The notes beneath the pieces were generated by a model. That model made no database searches. It saw nothing but the letters and a program-made list of their open reading frames with translations, and was not told the origin of the DNA. Source: Gulosibacter molinativorax (GTDB lineage Bacteria; Actinomycetota; Actinomycetes; Actinomycetales; Microbacteriaceae). From it: DNA of 64,000 nt. Below, piece by piece: positions 38,682 through 46,916 of the stretch. How positions within the stretch are numbered: the stretch's first letter is position 1; every line of letters starts with the position of its first letter. The stretch lies in the NCBI RefSeq assembly GCF_003010915.2, contig NZ_CP028426.1:1488001-1552000 (forward strand), read 5' to 3'. The position numbers and the translations under genes were made by a program.

Positions 38682-38710
38682 AAAGCATAGATGATTGTCT
38701 ATGTTTTCAA
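38682..38710 (-). promoter_or_regulatory. ArsR-type operator and promoter of the arsenic operon
   Basis: Inverted repeat CATAGA-N6-TCTATG at 38686-38703, extended by matching A and T flanks to 38682-38707. On the - strand it sits between a -35-like TTGAAA (38710-38705) and a -10-like TATGCT (38689-38684) with 15 bases between, so binding would block polymerase. The layout fits ArsR/SmtB operators; it is 31 bases upstream of arsC. Confidence 0.75.
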
Positions 38711-38725
38711 GAGGGTTTGGAGCTG

Positions 38726-39346
38726 CTATTCCCCCGAGTCTTTCGCCTCCGATGCGGCGCGGGCCGCCGCGACAAAACGATGGATGCGCTCGTGGTCCTT
38801 CACGCCCCGCGTCGCCTCGACGCCGCTCGAGACATCGACGCCCCAGGGCCTCGCCGACGCAATCGCCGCACCGACGTTGTCGGGGTTGAGTCCCCCCGCC
38901 AGGATCCAGTGCCCCTCGGGCCGAGCGTCGAGCGACTCGAGATCCCAGGTCTCGCCCGAGCCGGGCGTATGCGCATCCAACAGCAGCGCATCCTCACCGA
39001 ACGCCCCAACGACCGACGAGCCCCGCGACGCCGAAGTCGCCCGCCAGACTTCCATCCCCGAAACCGAAGCGGCCTTGCGCGTGTCCGCCTCGCTGTAGTC
39101 GTGGAGCTGAAGCACGTCGACACCAGCCTGCTTCGCCGCGGCAATCGCGTCATCGATCGAAAGGTCGTGGACGACGAGGACCGTCTTCAACTCTCCCGCG
39201 GCCGCACGCACGAGTTCGGCGGCCTGCTCAACCGGGATCGCGCGGACGCTCGTGTCACTCATGACCATGCCCATCGCATCCGCCCCCGCGGCCTTCACCG
39301 CCTCGACATCGGCAACTGTCTTGAGCCCGCAGATCTTCACTAGCAT
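38726..39346 (-). CDS. trpF: Phosphoribosylanthranilate isomerase
   Basis: A 206-residue TIM barrel for the third step of tryptophan synthesis. Motifs: MLVKICGLKT at the N-terminus with the catalytic Cys, LLLDAHTPGSGETWD with the aspartate near 122, LAGGLNPDNV and GVDVSSGVE for phosphate binding. It is not next to other trp genes. The arsenic promoter follows its stop. Confidence 0.92.
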   Translation of the reverse strand: MLVKICGLKTVADVEAVKAAGADAMGMVMSDTSVRAIPVEQAAELVRAAAGELKTVLVVHDLSIDDAIAAAKQAGVDVLQLHDYSEADTRKAASVSGMEVWRATSASRGSSVVGAFGEDALLLDAHTPGSGETWDLESLDARPEGHWILAGGLNPDNVGAAIASARPWGVDVSSGVEATRGVKDHERIHRFVAAARAASEAKDSGE

Positions 39347-39428
39347 GTGGCGATCCTAGCGAGCGTTCAAGGACGGATCCGGTCAATTTCTATACTGGAA
39401 GTCCGAGGTCCGCTGCCCCAGGAAGCGA

Positions 39429-42104
39429 GTGATCACCGTGACCTCCCCGGTGTCTAGCCCACTGCCCACCTCCGACTCGACGCCCGAACCCCAATGGCAC
39501 GCCCTGACGCCTGCCAAAACCCGCGCCGCGCTCGACGTCACGAAAGACGGGCTCAGCGCCGCCGAGGTGGATGCGCGACTCGAGCGATTTGGCCCGAACG
39601 AACTCGAGGCTACCGAACCGGATTCGTGGATCGTCGTCTTGCTCAGGCAGTTCCGCTCGCCCATGGTGCTGTTCCTCCTCATCGCCGCGGTGATCACCGC
39701 GCTCCAACGCGAGTGGTTCGACACCGCGGTGATCGCACTCACGCTGCTGCTCAATGCCTCGATTGGGTTCTGGCAGGAGCGAAAATCTGATTCGGATGTG
39801 CGCGCCCTCCAACAGCTCACGCTCACCGAGGCGACGGTGGTTCGTGACGGCACGGCCCACCGAATTCCCGCATCCGGGCTCGTCCCCGGCGACACGATTC
39901 GACTCGAGTCGGGTGATCAGGTCCCCGCCGACGCGCGGCTCGACGAGGTCAACGGGCTCCAGATCGACGAATCGATGCTGACGGGCGAGGCGCTGCCCAC
40001 GCTGAAATCCGCCGACCCGCTCGACGAAGCAACCGTGATTGGCGACCGCGAGAATATGGCGTTCTCGGGCACGCTCGTCGTCTCGGGACGCGCGAGCGCG
40101 ATCGTCGTCGACACCGGCACGAACACCGAGATCGGCGAAATCGCCGAATCCGTCCAGGGCGAATCGGGAAAGACCCCGCTGCAGCACCTCACGGATCGGC
40201 TCGAGAAATTCATCGCGGTCGCCGTGGTCGGCATGGCCCTGCTGATCTCAGTCGCCGCGGTGTTCATAGGTGCGCCGCTGTCCGAGGCCTTCCGCACGAT
40301 GGTGGCGCTCATCGTCTCCGCGCTCCCCGAGGCGCTCCCGATCGTGTTGACCGTCGCGCTGGGCGTCGGCGTGTCACGGATGGCGAAGCATCACGCCGTG
40401 GTCCGCCGCCTCCCGAGTGTCGAGACGCTTGGGTCGACCACCGTCATCGGGTCGGACAAGACCGGCACGCTCACGATCAATCGGATGACCGTCGAGCAGC
40501 TTTGGACGCCGGACGGCGAAACCCTCGACGTCCTCGCCGCGGCCGACGACGGCCGGGATCTCGATCGTGGCCAGATCGCGAGCCTTCGCACCGGCTCGCG
40601 CACGAATGAGTCGGTGCACCGCCCGGATCACGAGGTCGAGCTCCTCGGCGACGCGGTCGATGTCGCGATGGCAGCGGCAGCCCTGTCCACCGGCGCAACT
40701 ACGGCGGAGGAGCTCGCCGAACGCCCGGTCGCCGACATGCCGTACGAGCCGGAGCACGCCTACTCGCAGAGCGTCTATCGCGAGGGCAACCGCTACATCC
40801 TGCACGTGAAGGGCGCGCCCGACACGATCCTCCGCTTCTGCCACGACATGGCGGCCGGGAACGAACGCGTGGCGCTCGACCCCAAAAAGGTTCGGGATGC
40901 GAACCTTGCGATGGCCCGCAACGGCCTGCGCGTGATCGCCACGGCCACCGCCGAGGTTCCCGAACCGGCTCAGGATGCGCCGCTCCCCACCCCTCGCGGC
41001 CTCACCTTCACGGGGCTGCAGGGAATGATGGATCCGCCCCGCCCGGGCGTCGCGCAGGCCATCGCCGACTGTAAGAGCGCCGGTATCCACGTGATGATGA
41101 TCACTGGCGATCACCCGGCGACCGCCGAGTCCATTGGCAAACGCCTCGGCCTCGAGGGAGGCGCTCCCCCGCTGACGGGCGCCGAGATGGCCGAGCTCGA
41201 TGATTTCGATCTCATCGACCGCCTCCACGAAACCTCGGTCGCGGCCCGGATGAGTCCCCAGGACAAGCTGCGCATCGTGCGCGTGCTGCAGAGTGACGAC
41301 GAGATCGTCGCCGTAACCGGTGACGGGGTGAACGATGCGCCCGCGCTCAAGGCCGCATCCATCGGCGTCGCGATGGGGGCATCCGGAACCGACGTCGCGC
41401 GTGAGGCCGCCGACGTCGTGCTCACCGACGACAATTTCGTGACGATCGTCGAGGCGGTGAAGCAGGGGCGCGTCACGTTCAGCTCGATCCGCAAGGCCAC
41501 CTATTTCCTCCTCGCGAACGGGCTCGCGGCGCTGCTCGCGGTCGCGGTCAATACCTTCACCGACCTGCCGCTCATCTTCCTGCCCGCCACGCTCATCTTC
41601 ATGAACGTCGTGACGAACGGCGTGCAAGATATCGCGCTCGCGTTCGAGCCTGGCGAGGGCGACGAACTCAAGCAGAAGCCGCGCCCGCAGTCGGAGGGCA
41701 TTCTCGGCACGACGATGTGGCTGCGCACCGTCATCACGGGCATCTGGATGGCCGCGGGCACGCTCGTGGTCTACCACGGTGCCTTCGCGATGAATCTCAG
41801 CGTCGACCACGCGCGCACCCTCGCGCTCATCACGATGGTGATGTTCAACTTCTTCAATGTCTTCAACGCGCGCGCCGAGCGCCGCTCGGTCTTCTCGCTC
41901 AACCCGCTCGGCAATCCGCTGCTGTTCTTTTCGGCGATCGTGGCGCTGCTGCTGCAGTGGGGCGCGACCGTGTGGCCGGTGTCGGCAAACCTCATCGGCC
42001 TCGAGCCGCTCAGCGCCGCCGAGTGGCTCATGTGCACACTCGTCGGTGCGACCGTGATGGTGATCGTCGAGCTCGAGAAGCTCGTGCGCCGGCTGCGCGG
42101 CTAG
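39429..42104 (+). CDS. P2-type cation-transporting P-type ATPase
   Basis: An 891-residue ion pump of the P2A-like group, ten helices. N-terminal LSAAEVDARLERFGPNEL, TGEALPT, the phosphorylation site SDKTGTLTINRM near 345, KGAPDTIL, and the hinge GDGVNDAPALKAA. Helix 4 reads SALPEALPIVL; helix 5-6 reads LANGLAALL and MNVVTNGVQD. Compared with the SERCA Ca2+ sites, the helix-4 Glu and the two Asn/Thr positions remain, but the helix-5 Glu is Ala and the helix-6 Asp is Asn, so Ca2+ specificity is doubtful. GTG 39429 or 39438 is the start. Its stop overlaps the sigma-factor stop by four bases. Confidence 0.85.
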   Translation: MITVTSPVSSPLPTSDSTPEPQWHALTPAKTRAALDVTKDGLSAAEVDARLERFGPNELEATEPDSWIVVLLRQFRSPMVLFLLIAAVITALQREWFDTAVIALTLLLNASIGFWQERKSDSDVRALQQLTLTEATVVRDGTAHRIPASGLVPGDTIRLESGDQVPADARLDEVNGLQIDESMLTGEALPTLKSADPLDEATVIGDRENMAFSGTLVVSGRASAIVVDTGTNTEIGEIAESVQGESGKTPLQHLTDRLEKFIAVAVVGMALLISVAAVFIGAPLSEAFRTMVALIVSALPEALPIVLTVALGVGVSRMAKHHAVVRRLPSVETLGSTTVIGSDKTGTLTINRMTVEQLWTPDGETLDVLAAADDGRDLDRGQIASLRTGSRTNESVHRPDHEVELLGDAVDVAMAAAALSTGATTAEELAERPVADMPYEPEHAYSQSVYREGNRYILHVKGAPDTILRFCHDMAAGNERVALDPKKVRDANLAMARNGLRVIATATAEVPEPAQDAPLPTPRGLTFTGLQGMMDPPRPGVAQAIADCKSAGIHVMMITGDHPATAESIGKRLGLEGGAPPLTGAEMAELDDFDLIDRLHETSVAARMSPQDKLRIVRVLQSDDEIVAVTGDGVNDAPALKAASIGVAMGASGTDVAREAADVVLTDDNFVTIVEAVKQGRVTFSSIRKATYFLLANGLAALLAVAVNTFTDLPLIFLPATLIFMNVVTNGVQDIALAFEPGEGDELKQKPRPQSEGILGTTMWLRTVITGIWMAAGTLVVYHGAFAMNLSVDHARTLALITMVMFNFFNVFNARAERRSVFSLNPLGNPLLFFSAIVALLLQWGATVWPVSANLIGLEPLSAAEWLMCTLVGATVMVIVELEKLVRRLRG

Positions 42105-42706
42105 GCGCCGGCCTGCTGCAGCTCGAGCACGGCCTCTTTGAACTGCTTGCGGGCGCGATTCAGCCGAGAACGCACCGTCTGCACGGGAACCTTTTGATAC
42201 TCCGCAATTTGTTCGTACGTGTAGTCACCGTATTCGCGCAGGACGAGCGCGACGCGGAAGTCCTCACCAAGCTTGGCGAGCGCGAGCTGCACCGTGTCGC
42301 GCATTTCATGGTCGGATGCGAAATCGTTCCCCGGCTCGTCCGGCTCGAACACTGACTGCGACTGCTCGTCGTCGCCAACCGTGATCTCGCGGCGCTTGCG
42401 AATCACCGCGAGCGCCGCGTTCGTCGCAATGCGGAACGCCCACGTGCCGATGGAGGCTTCGCCCCGGAACTTCGGCAGGTTTTGCCAGATCGCAATTAGC
42501 GCGTTCTGGAGCGCATCCTCGGCATCGGCCCGATGCTCGGTCGTGCGCAGACACGTTGCCCAGAGTCGGTCTCGGTAGGGCTGCAACAGCGCATCGAACG
42601 CCCGGCGGTCGCCTGACTTTGCTCTCGCGAGTAGGTCTCGTTCGTCGGCGAATGGTGCCACATCGCCTCCAGGTGGATGCGTGGAAGTCCGGTCATGCGC
42701 GCTCAC
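42101..42706 (-). CDS. ECF-type RNA polymerase sigma factor
   Basis: A 201-residue sigma factor with regions 2 and 4 only. Region 2: FDALLQPYRDRLWATCLRTTEHRADAEDALQNALIAIWQ and FRGEASIGTWAFRIATNAAL (split by the family spacing). Region 4: LREYGDYTYEQIAEYQKVPVQTVRSRLNRARKQ, which reads the -35. No anti-sigma gene is next to it; the neighbour downstream is convergent. The gene diverges from three repeat-protein genes that share an ECF-like promoter, making it the natural candidate regulator. Start GTG 42706. Confidence 0.9.
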   Translation of the reverse strand: MSAHDRTSTHPPGGDVAPFADERDLLARAKSGDRRAFDALLQPYRDRLWATCLRTTEHRADAEDALQNALIAIWQNLPKFRGEASIGTWAFRIATNAALAVIRKRREITVGDDEQSQSVFEPDEPGNDFASDHEMRDTVQLALAKLGEDFRVALVLREYGDYTYEQIAEYQKVPVQTVRSRLNRARKQFKEAVLELQQAGA

Positions 42707-42808
42707 GGCGCGCGTCTTCTGGATGCTATCCCCTGCGCCTTAAAGGGACGGCACTGGGACTGCGGGAATACTGCCAGAGGATGACCCGAAAAAAACTTTT
42801 CTCGGCCC

Positions 42809-42840
42809 GGGAACTTTTCGTAACCCCGACGCATCCAATC
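42809..42840 (+). promoter_or_regulatory. ECF-type promoter of first repeat-protein gene (P1)
   Basis: GGGAACTTT (42809-42817), 13 bases, then GCATCCAATC (42831-42840), 42 bases before the start codon. The same two boxes at the same spacing precede both paralogous genes. A GGAACTT -35 with a TCYAA -10 resembles the sigma-E type consensus. Confidence 0.75.
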
Positions 42841-42881
42841 ATCGACCGCAGGAACGATGCACCGGAAGGAACATTCGAACA

Positions 42882-43784
42882 ATGACTACGAACCAGCCCG
42901 CAACGAACGACGCACCGGCCAACGACGCAAATCAGGGCTACTCGTCGGCGGAGGCATTCGACCTCGACGGTGACGGCCTCATTGACGTTGTCGAGTACGA
43001 CACCGATGGCGACGGCGTCGCCGACGAATTCCACTACGACGCAGACGGTGACGGCCAGATCGACAACGTCTACACCGACCTCGACGGTGACGGATACCTC
43101 GACGCGCGTTTCATCGACACCGACGGCGACGGCGTGCTCGACTACGCCGACGTCGACACGGACGGCGACGGCATCATCGACACCACGATGTACGACACCG
43201 ACGGCGACGGCAAGCTCGACCAGGCCAACATCGACACCGACGGCGACACCTACGCGGACACCTTCTCGAGCGCCGACGGCGACTACTACGCTACGCAGGT
43301 CGATCCTGGCAACGCGATGGATGCACCCGTCGGCGACGCAGGCGACGCCGAAAGCACGGATGTGCCGCACACCGATGACCCCGCTGGTGACGGCCAGCCG
43401 ATCGGTGGCGAAGGCCAGGGCAACAGCGAAAGCATCCCGCCCACCGGCGACAGCTCGACCGGCGACACCGCAACTGACGGCGATGAGATCGACTACAGCG
43501 ACGCGGAGTCCGCGGACTCCTATGTCGAAGGCGAAGCCACGGTGGACAGCGACGGCGACGGCATCAACGACTCCGCCGTGCTCGACCTCGACGGCGACGG
43601 CGTGGACGACGCCCTGCTCACCGACCTCGACGGCGACGGCATTGGCGAATCGCTCTCGGTCGACACCGACGGTGACGGCGTGTACGACGTCTTCGGCACG
43701 GATGCCGATGGCGACGGTGTCATCGAGGACTTCCAGGCCGACACCGACGGTGACGGCATCGGCGACACCGCGATCGACTACTAA
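42882..43784 (+). CDS. Acidic DxDGDGxxD repeat protein, copy 1
   Basis: A 300-residue, extremely acidic protein without signal peptide or membrane helix (MTTNQPATNDAPAND). It consists of two blocks of strict 13-residue repeats, consensus DxDGDGxxDxxxx: eight in residues about 27-130 and six in about 222-300, joined by a Gly/Ser/Asp linker. Acidic residues at positions 1, 3, 5 and 9 fit EF-hand/thrombospondin type 3 Ca2+ loops. Function unknown; buffering or Ca2+-triggered assembly is inference. It is preceded by promoter P1, with AAGGAA upstream of the ATG, and diverges from the sigma gene. Confidence 0.8.
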   Translation: MTTNQPATNDAPANDANQGYSSAEAFDLDGDGLIDVVEYDTDGDGVADEFHYDADGDGQIDNVYTDLDGDGYLDARFIDTDGDGVLDYADVDTDGDGIIDTTMYDTDGDGKLDQANIDTDGDTYADTFSSADGDYYATQVDPGNAMDAPVGDAGDAESTDVPHTDDPAGDGQPIGGEGQGNSESIPPTGDSSTGDTATDGDEIDYSDAESADSYVEGEATVDSDGDGINDSAVLDLDGDGVDDALLTDLDGDGIGESLSVDTDGDGVYDVFGTDADGDGVIEDFQADTDGDGIGDTAIDY

Positions 43785-43804
43785 GGAAATCCGCGAGCCG
43801 GTTC

Positions 43805-43836
43805 GGGAACTTTCTGGCAGGCCGCGGCATCTAATC
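43805..43836 (+). promoter_or_regulatory. ECF-type promoter of second repeat-protein gene (P2)
   Basis: GGGAACTTT (43805-43813), 13 bases, GCATCTAATC (43827-43836); the start codon is 50 bases further on. Identical spacing to P1 and P3, with one base different in the -10 box. Confidence 0.75.
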
Positions 43837-43885
43837 ACTGAACCTCACGAAAACAACCACCACCCACTCCCGAAAGGCCGCAGCC

Positions 43886-44785
43886 ATGAGCACCAACGAC
43901 AGCCCGTTCCAGTTCCAGACCACCGACGGCGTCCCGCAGGAAGAGCTGCAGGACGACACCACGACCCAGGACGACACGACCGAATCGGAAGCGATTCCCG
44001 AGAGCAACGACTCGACCGAGCCAGCCCCCACCGAAACCGAGACCGACACTGAAACCGAGTCGGAGACCGGCACCGGCCAGGCAACCGACTCGACCCAGAG
44101 CGTCGACACGAACGAGTATGGTTCGACCGAAGCCGAGCCGATCTACGCATCCGACACGACCCCGACGAGCTACGACTCCTCGGTCGCCTACGACGTCGAC
44201 GGCGACGGCGTCGCCGAGATCATCGACTACGACACCGACGGCGACGGCTACGTCGACCAGTCGAACGTCGACAACGACGGCGACGGCCTCACCGACCAGG
44301 TCTTCATCGACGTCGACGGCGACGGCTACACCGACATCGTCGCCACCGACACGGACCTCGACGGCGTTATCGACTACATCGAGGCTGACACCGACGGTGA
44401 CGGGTACGTCGACACGACGCTGCGCGACACCGACGGCGACGGTGTGCTCGACACCGCCCTGATTGACACCGACGGTGACGGCGTTGCCGACACCGAGGTT
44501 GACCTCACCGAGGAGCCCACGATCCCAAGCCCGGCCATGGGCAACCAGTTCGACCTCGACGGCGACGGCGTCTACGAATCGAACTACGTCGACCTCGACG
44601 GCGACGGCGTCGTGGATGCGCTCGGAAGCGACTGGGACGGCGATGGTCTCGCCGAAGAGGTCTACCAGGACACCGACGGTGACGGCGTGTACGACACTGT
44701 CTACGTCGACAGCGACGGCGACGGCGAGCTCGACACGGCCTACACCGGGGACGACACCTCCGGCGCTGCCGACGCGGCTCTCTAA
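43886..44785 (+). CDS. Acidic DxDGDGxxD repeat protein, copy 2
   Basis: A 299-residue paralogue of the preceding protein. The first 100 residues are disordered Thr/Glu/Asp (TESEAIPESNDSTEPAPTE), then 13-residue repeats in two blocks, seven at about 104-200 and five at about 217-290 (FDLDGDGVYESNYV style), separated by a TEEPTIPSPAMG hinge. No secretion signal or membrane helix is seen. Own promoter P2 and a GAAAGG site before ATG. It ends against a large hairpin that overlaps the next promoter. Confidence 0.8.
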   Translation: MSTNDSPFQFQTTDGVPQEELQDDTTTQDDTTESEAIPESNDSTEPAPTETETDTETESETGTGQATDSTQSVDTNEYGSTEAEPIYASDTTPTSYDSSVAYDVDGDGVAEIIDYDTDGDGYVDQSNVDNDGDGLTDQVFIDVDGDGYTDIVATDTDLDGVIDYIEADTDGDGYVDTTLRDTDGDGVLDTALIDTDGDGVADTEVDLTEEPTIPSPAMGNQFDLDGDGVYESNYVDLDGDGVVDALGSDWDGDGLAEEVYQDTDGDGVYDTVYVDSDGDGELDTAYTGDDTSGAADAAL

Positions 44786-44797
44786 ATCCGCAAAAAA

Positions 44798-44838
44798 GGA
44801 TGCGCGGGGCGGGAACTTTCTTCCCGCCCCGCGCATCC
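44798..44838. terminator. Perfect 18-bp inverted repeat overlapping promoter P3
   Basis: Arms 44798-44815 and 44821-44838 pair perfectly around a five-base loop, 13 bases after the stop of copy 2. An A run precedes it but no T run follows, so it is an atypical + strand terminator. It contains the -35 box and most of the -10 box of P3. Confidence 0.65.
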
Positions 44839-44842
44839 AATC
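44811..44842 (+). promoter_or_regulatory. ECF-type promoter of third repeat-protein gene (P3)
   Basis: GGGAACTTT (44811-44819), 13 bases, GCATCCAATC (44833-44842), 48 bases before the ATG. Same boxes and spacing as P1 and P2, here embedded in an 18-bp inverted repeat. Confidence 0.7.
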
Positions 44843-44889
44843 TATGAACACACCACGCGGAACATTCCTCCTCAGCAAAGGATTTCGAC

Positions 44890-46197
44890 ATGACCACGAA
44901 CCAGCCCAACGAGTACCTCGACCTGAACAACGACGGCATCTCTGACGCCCAGACCGTTGATGTCGACGGCGACGGCGTCGTCGACGGCATGAAGGTCGAC
45001 CAGGACAGCGACGGAGTGACCGACTACGCCGTCTACGACGCGGACGGTGACGGGTACGCCGAATCCACCATTCTCGACACTGACGGCGACGGCAACCCCG
45101 ACACCCTCCTCGTCGATGAGGACGGCGACGGTTACGCCGACAGCTCCGCGGCGATCAACCCCGATGGCTCGCTCGCCGATGGCGGCAGCGAGGCCGGAGA
45201 CACCGGCACGAACGACGCCACCGAGCCAGTCACGAACACCAACTCAACCACCAACACCACCACCGAGACCGAGGGCGTCACGACCGAAGACCTCGACGGC
45301 GACGGCTACGCCGAGACGGTCTTCATCGACGAGGACGGCGACGGCTACGCCGAGACGATTGCAATCGACTCGAACGCTGACGGCGAGATTGACATGGTCG
45401 ACTACGACTACGACCAGGACGGCACCTCAGACGAGATCTACGTCGACTCGGACTTCGACGGCGACTTCGATACCGTCTACACGGACGCCGACGGCGACGG
45501 TCAGTACGAGGCCTCGACAGACGGCACCACGCCTGACCCGGTCGGCACCCCAGGCGGTGGCACACCACCGGCAGACACCAACTCGCAGCAGGTCGACACC
45601 TCGGGCACCGGCGAGACCGTGAGTGACACCGGCGAATTCACTTACGACTCGGACGGCGACGGGGTGAATGACTCCGGCTACTTCGACATCGACGGCGACG
45701 GCGTGGACGACACGTTCGGCACCGACTCGAACGGTGACGGCTACGTCGACTCGGCGATCATCGATCTCGATGGCGACGGTACCTACGACGTGTACGCCGA
45801 AGACACCGACGGCGACGGCATCCTCGACACCGAGACTGACATGTCCGGCGGCAGCTCTTCCTCGGCAACGCCCGTCAGCGACACCGGCACGTCGACCAGC
45901 GACGGCTCATCCTCGTACAGCGACCTCGGCACCCCCACCGTCGACGTCGACGGGGACGGCGTGATCGAGTCGGTCGAGTTCGACGTCGATGGCAACGGCG
46001 TGACCGACACGCTCGTTTCGGACCTCAACGGCGACGGTGTGGCCGACGCTGTCTTCATGGACACCAACAACGACGGACACTTCGACGTCACGGGTGCCGA
46101 CACCGACGGCGACGGCTACCTCGACTCCTATGACACCGACGGCGACGGCGAGTTCGACACCTTCGACTTCGACGGCGACGGCGTCGCCGACGCCTAG
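44890..46197 (+). CDS. Acidic DxDGDGxxD repeat protein, copy 3
   Basis: The largest paralogue, 435 residues, starting MTTNQPNEYLDLNNDGISD like copy 1. Four blocks of 13-residue acidic repeats are separated by Thr/Ser/Gly-rich linkers (TNTNSTTNTTTETEG, TPGGGTPPADTNSQQ, SGGSSSSATPVSDT). Some repeats vary the loop (DQDSDG, DYDQDG, DTNNDG), still keeping the acid pattern. It has no signal peptide. Promoter P3 and AAAGGA seven bases before ATG. A terminator hairpin follows. Confidence 0.8.
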   Translation: MTTNQPNEYLDLNNDGISDAQTVDVDGDGVVDGMKVDQDSDGVTDYAVYDADGDGYAESTILDTDGDGNPDTLLVDEDGDGYADSSAAINPDGSLADGGSEAGDTGTNDATEPVTNTNSTTNTTTETEGVTTEDLDGDGYAETVFIDEDGDGYAETIAIDSNADGEIDMVDYDYDQDGTSDEIYVDSDFDGDFDTVYTDADGDGQYEASTDGTTPDPVGTPGGGTPPADTNSQQVDTSGTGETVSDTGEFTYDSDGDGVNDSGYFDIDGDGVDDTFGTDSNGDGYVDSAIIDLDGDGTYDVYAEDTDGDGILDTETDMSGGSSSSATPVSDTGTSTSDGSSSYSDLGTPTVDVDGDGVIESVEFDVDGNGVTDTLVSDLNGDGVADAVFMDTNNDGHFDVTGADTDGDGYLDSYDTDGDGEFDTFDFDGDGVADA

Positions 46198-46224
46198 ACC
46201 GGCCAAACCCAACTCCTCCCCACG

Positions 46225-46265
46225 GTGTGCTGTCGGGTGACCACGACATTCACCCGACAGCACAC
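46225..46265 (+). terminator. Terminator after third repeat-protein gene
   Basis: A perfect 15-bp stem (46225-46239 with 46251-46265), followed about ten bases later by a T run. It lies between copy 3 and the next gene and could also act as an attenuator for that gene. Confidence 0.85.
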
Positions 46266-46300
46266 ACCCCCACTCTTTTTACTCACAAGGAGCCTCGAAC

Positions 46301-46870
46301 ATGGTTAGCGAAAACAGCAGCCCTAGTGCCTCGGAAGAGCCGCTGCTCGGCGCCGCCCCCACACTTCCCGATGAGCAGTGGGGCCAGCTGCTTGACTCGG
46401 TATTCGAGGCACCTCCCGGCTACGCCGACGACATCGTGGATGCGTTCAATGCACCAGAGAGCGCGGACGAAACCGTCGACACGGATGACCACACGATCGA
46501 CTTTGACGCCGTCGCCGGTGGCGCTGGGGAAACCGGAAGTGCAGGCGCAACCGGCGGCGCGAGCGACGCTACTTCCGTCGACGACGACTCCCTCATCGAC
46601 GTGGACGCGGCCGAGGAAGACAGCAATGCGGCCGCTGGTACGCAAACCGCAACAGCGAACGGTTTTGCCGCCGAGGCCGAATCCGGATTTTCGGTCGACA
46701 CTGCGTTTACGGTCGACACTGCGGCCGCCACCGAGGACGACCTCGGCTTCGAAGACACGGGCGCCGATGCGGACTCGGAGTTCTCGATCGACACGGCCGA
46801 TCTCGATGCCGAGGACCTCGGCGACGGGCTCGATGGCGACACCTTCGACACGGGCGAATACTTCGTGTAG
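46301..46870 (+). CDS. Acidic disordered protein
   Basis: A 189-residue acidic protein. The first 50 residues could fold (LPDEQWGQLLDSVFEAPPGYADDIVDAF); the rest is disordered Asp/Glu/Ala/Thr with repeated FSVDTA/FTVDTA/FSIDTA segments and an aromatic end, EYFV. It lacks the DGDGD loops of its neighbours but shares their charge. No signal peptide. AAGGAG precedes ATG. It faces the dynamin-like operon; a role with it is inference. I do not recognise the family. Confidence 0.6.
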   Translation: MVSENSSPSASEEPLLGAAPTLPDEQWGQLLDSVFEAPPGYADDIVDAFNAPESADETVDTDDHTIDFDAVAGGAGETGSAGATGGASDATSVDDDSLIDVDAAEEDSNAAAGTQTATANGFAAEAESGFSVDTAFTVDTAAATEDDLGFEDTGADADSEFSIDTADLDAEDLGDGLDGDTFDTGEYFV

Positions 46871-46916
46871 GCCGGTGGAGTTGAGGCCGGTTGCGCCGAG
46901 GCAGGAAGGGTCGGAC

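Noticed and set aside
40374..41810. A 478-codon - strand frame opposite the P-type ATPase
   Set aside because: No family features; the + strand frame carries all P-type ATPase motifs.
39429..42104. A firm call as a Ca2+-exporting ATPase
   Set aside because: Two of the expected Ca2+ ligands are replaced, so only the general P2-type call is supported.
42726..43838. A 370-codon - strand frame with Val/Gly/Asp repeats
   Set aside because: It mirrors the 39-base repeats of the acidic protein on the + strand and has no ribosome site.
42882..46197. Regular 39-base repeats considered as a CRISPR array
   Set aside because: The repeats keep an open frame with conserved protein positions, have no unique spacers of constant length and no cas genes.
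46301..46870. The acidic protein as an IniB homologue
   Set aside because: IniB proteins next to mycobacterial dynamins have a helical N-terminal domain and Gly/Ala-rich tail; this sequence does not show that pattern convincingly.
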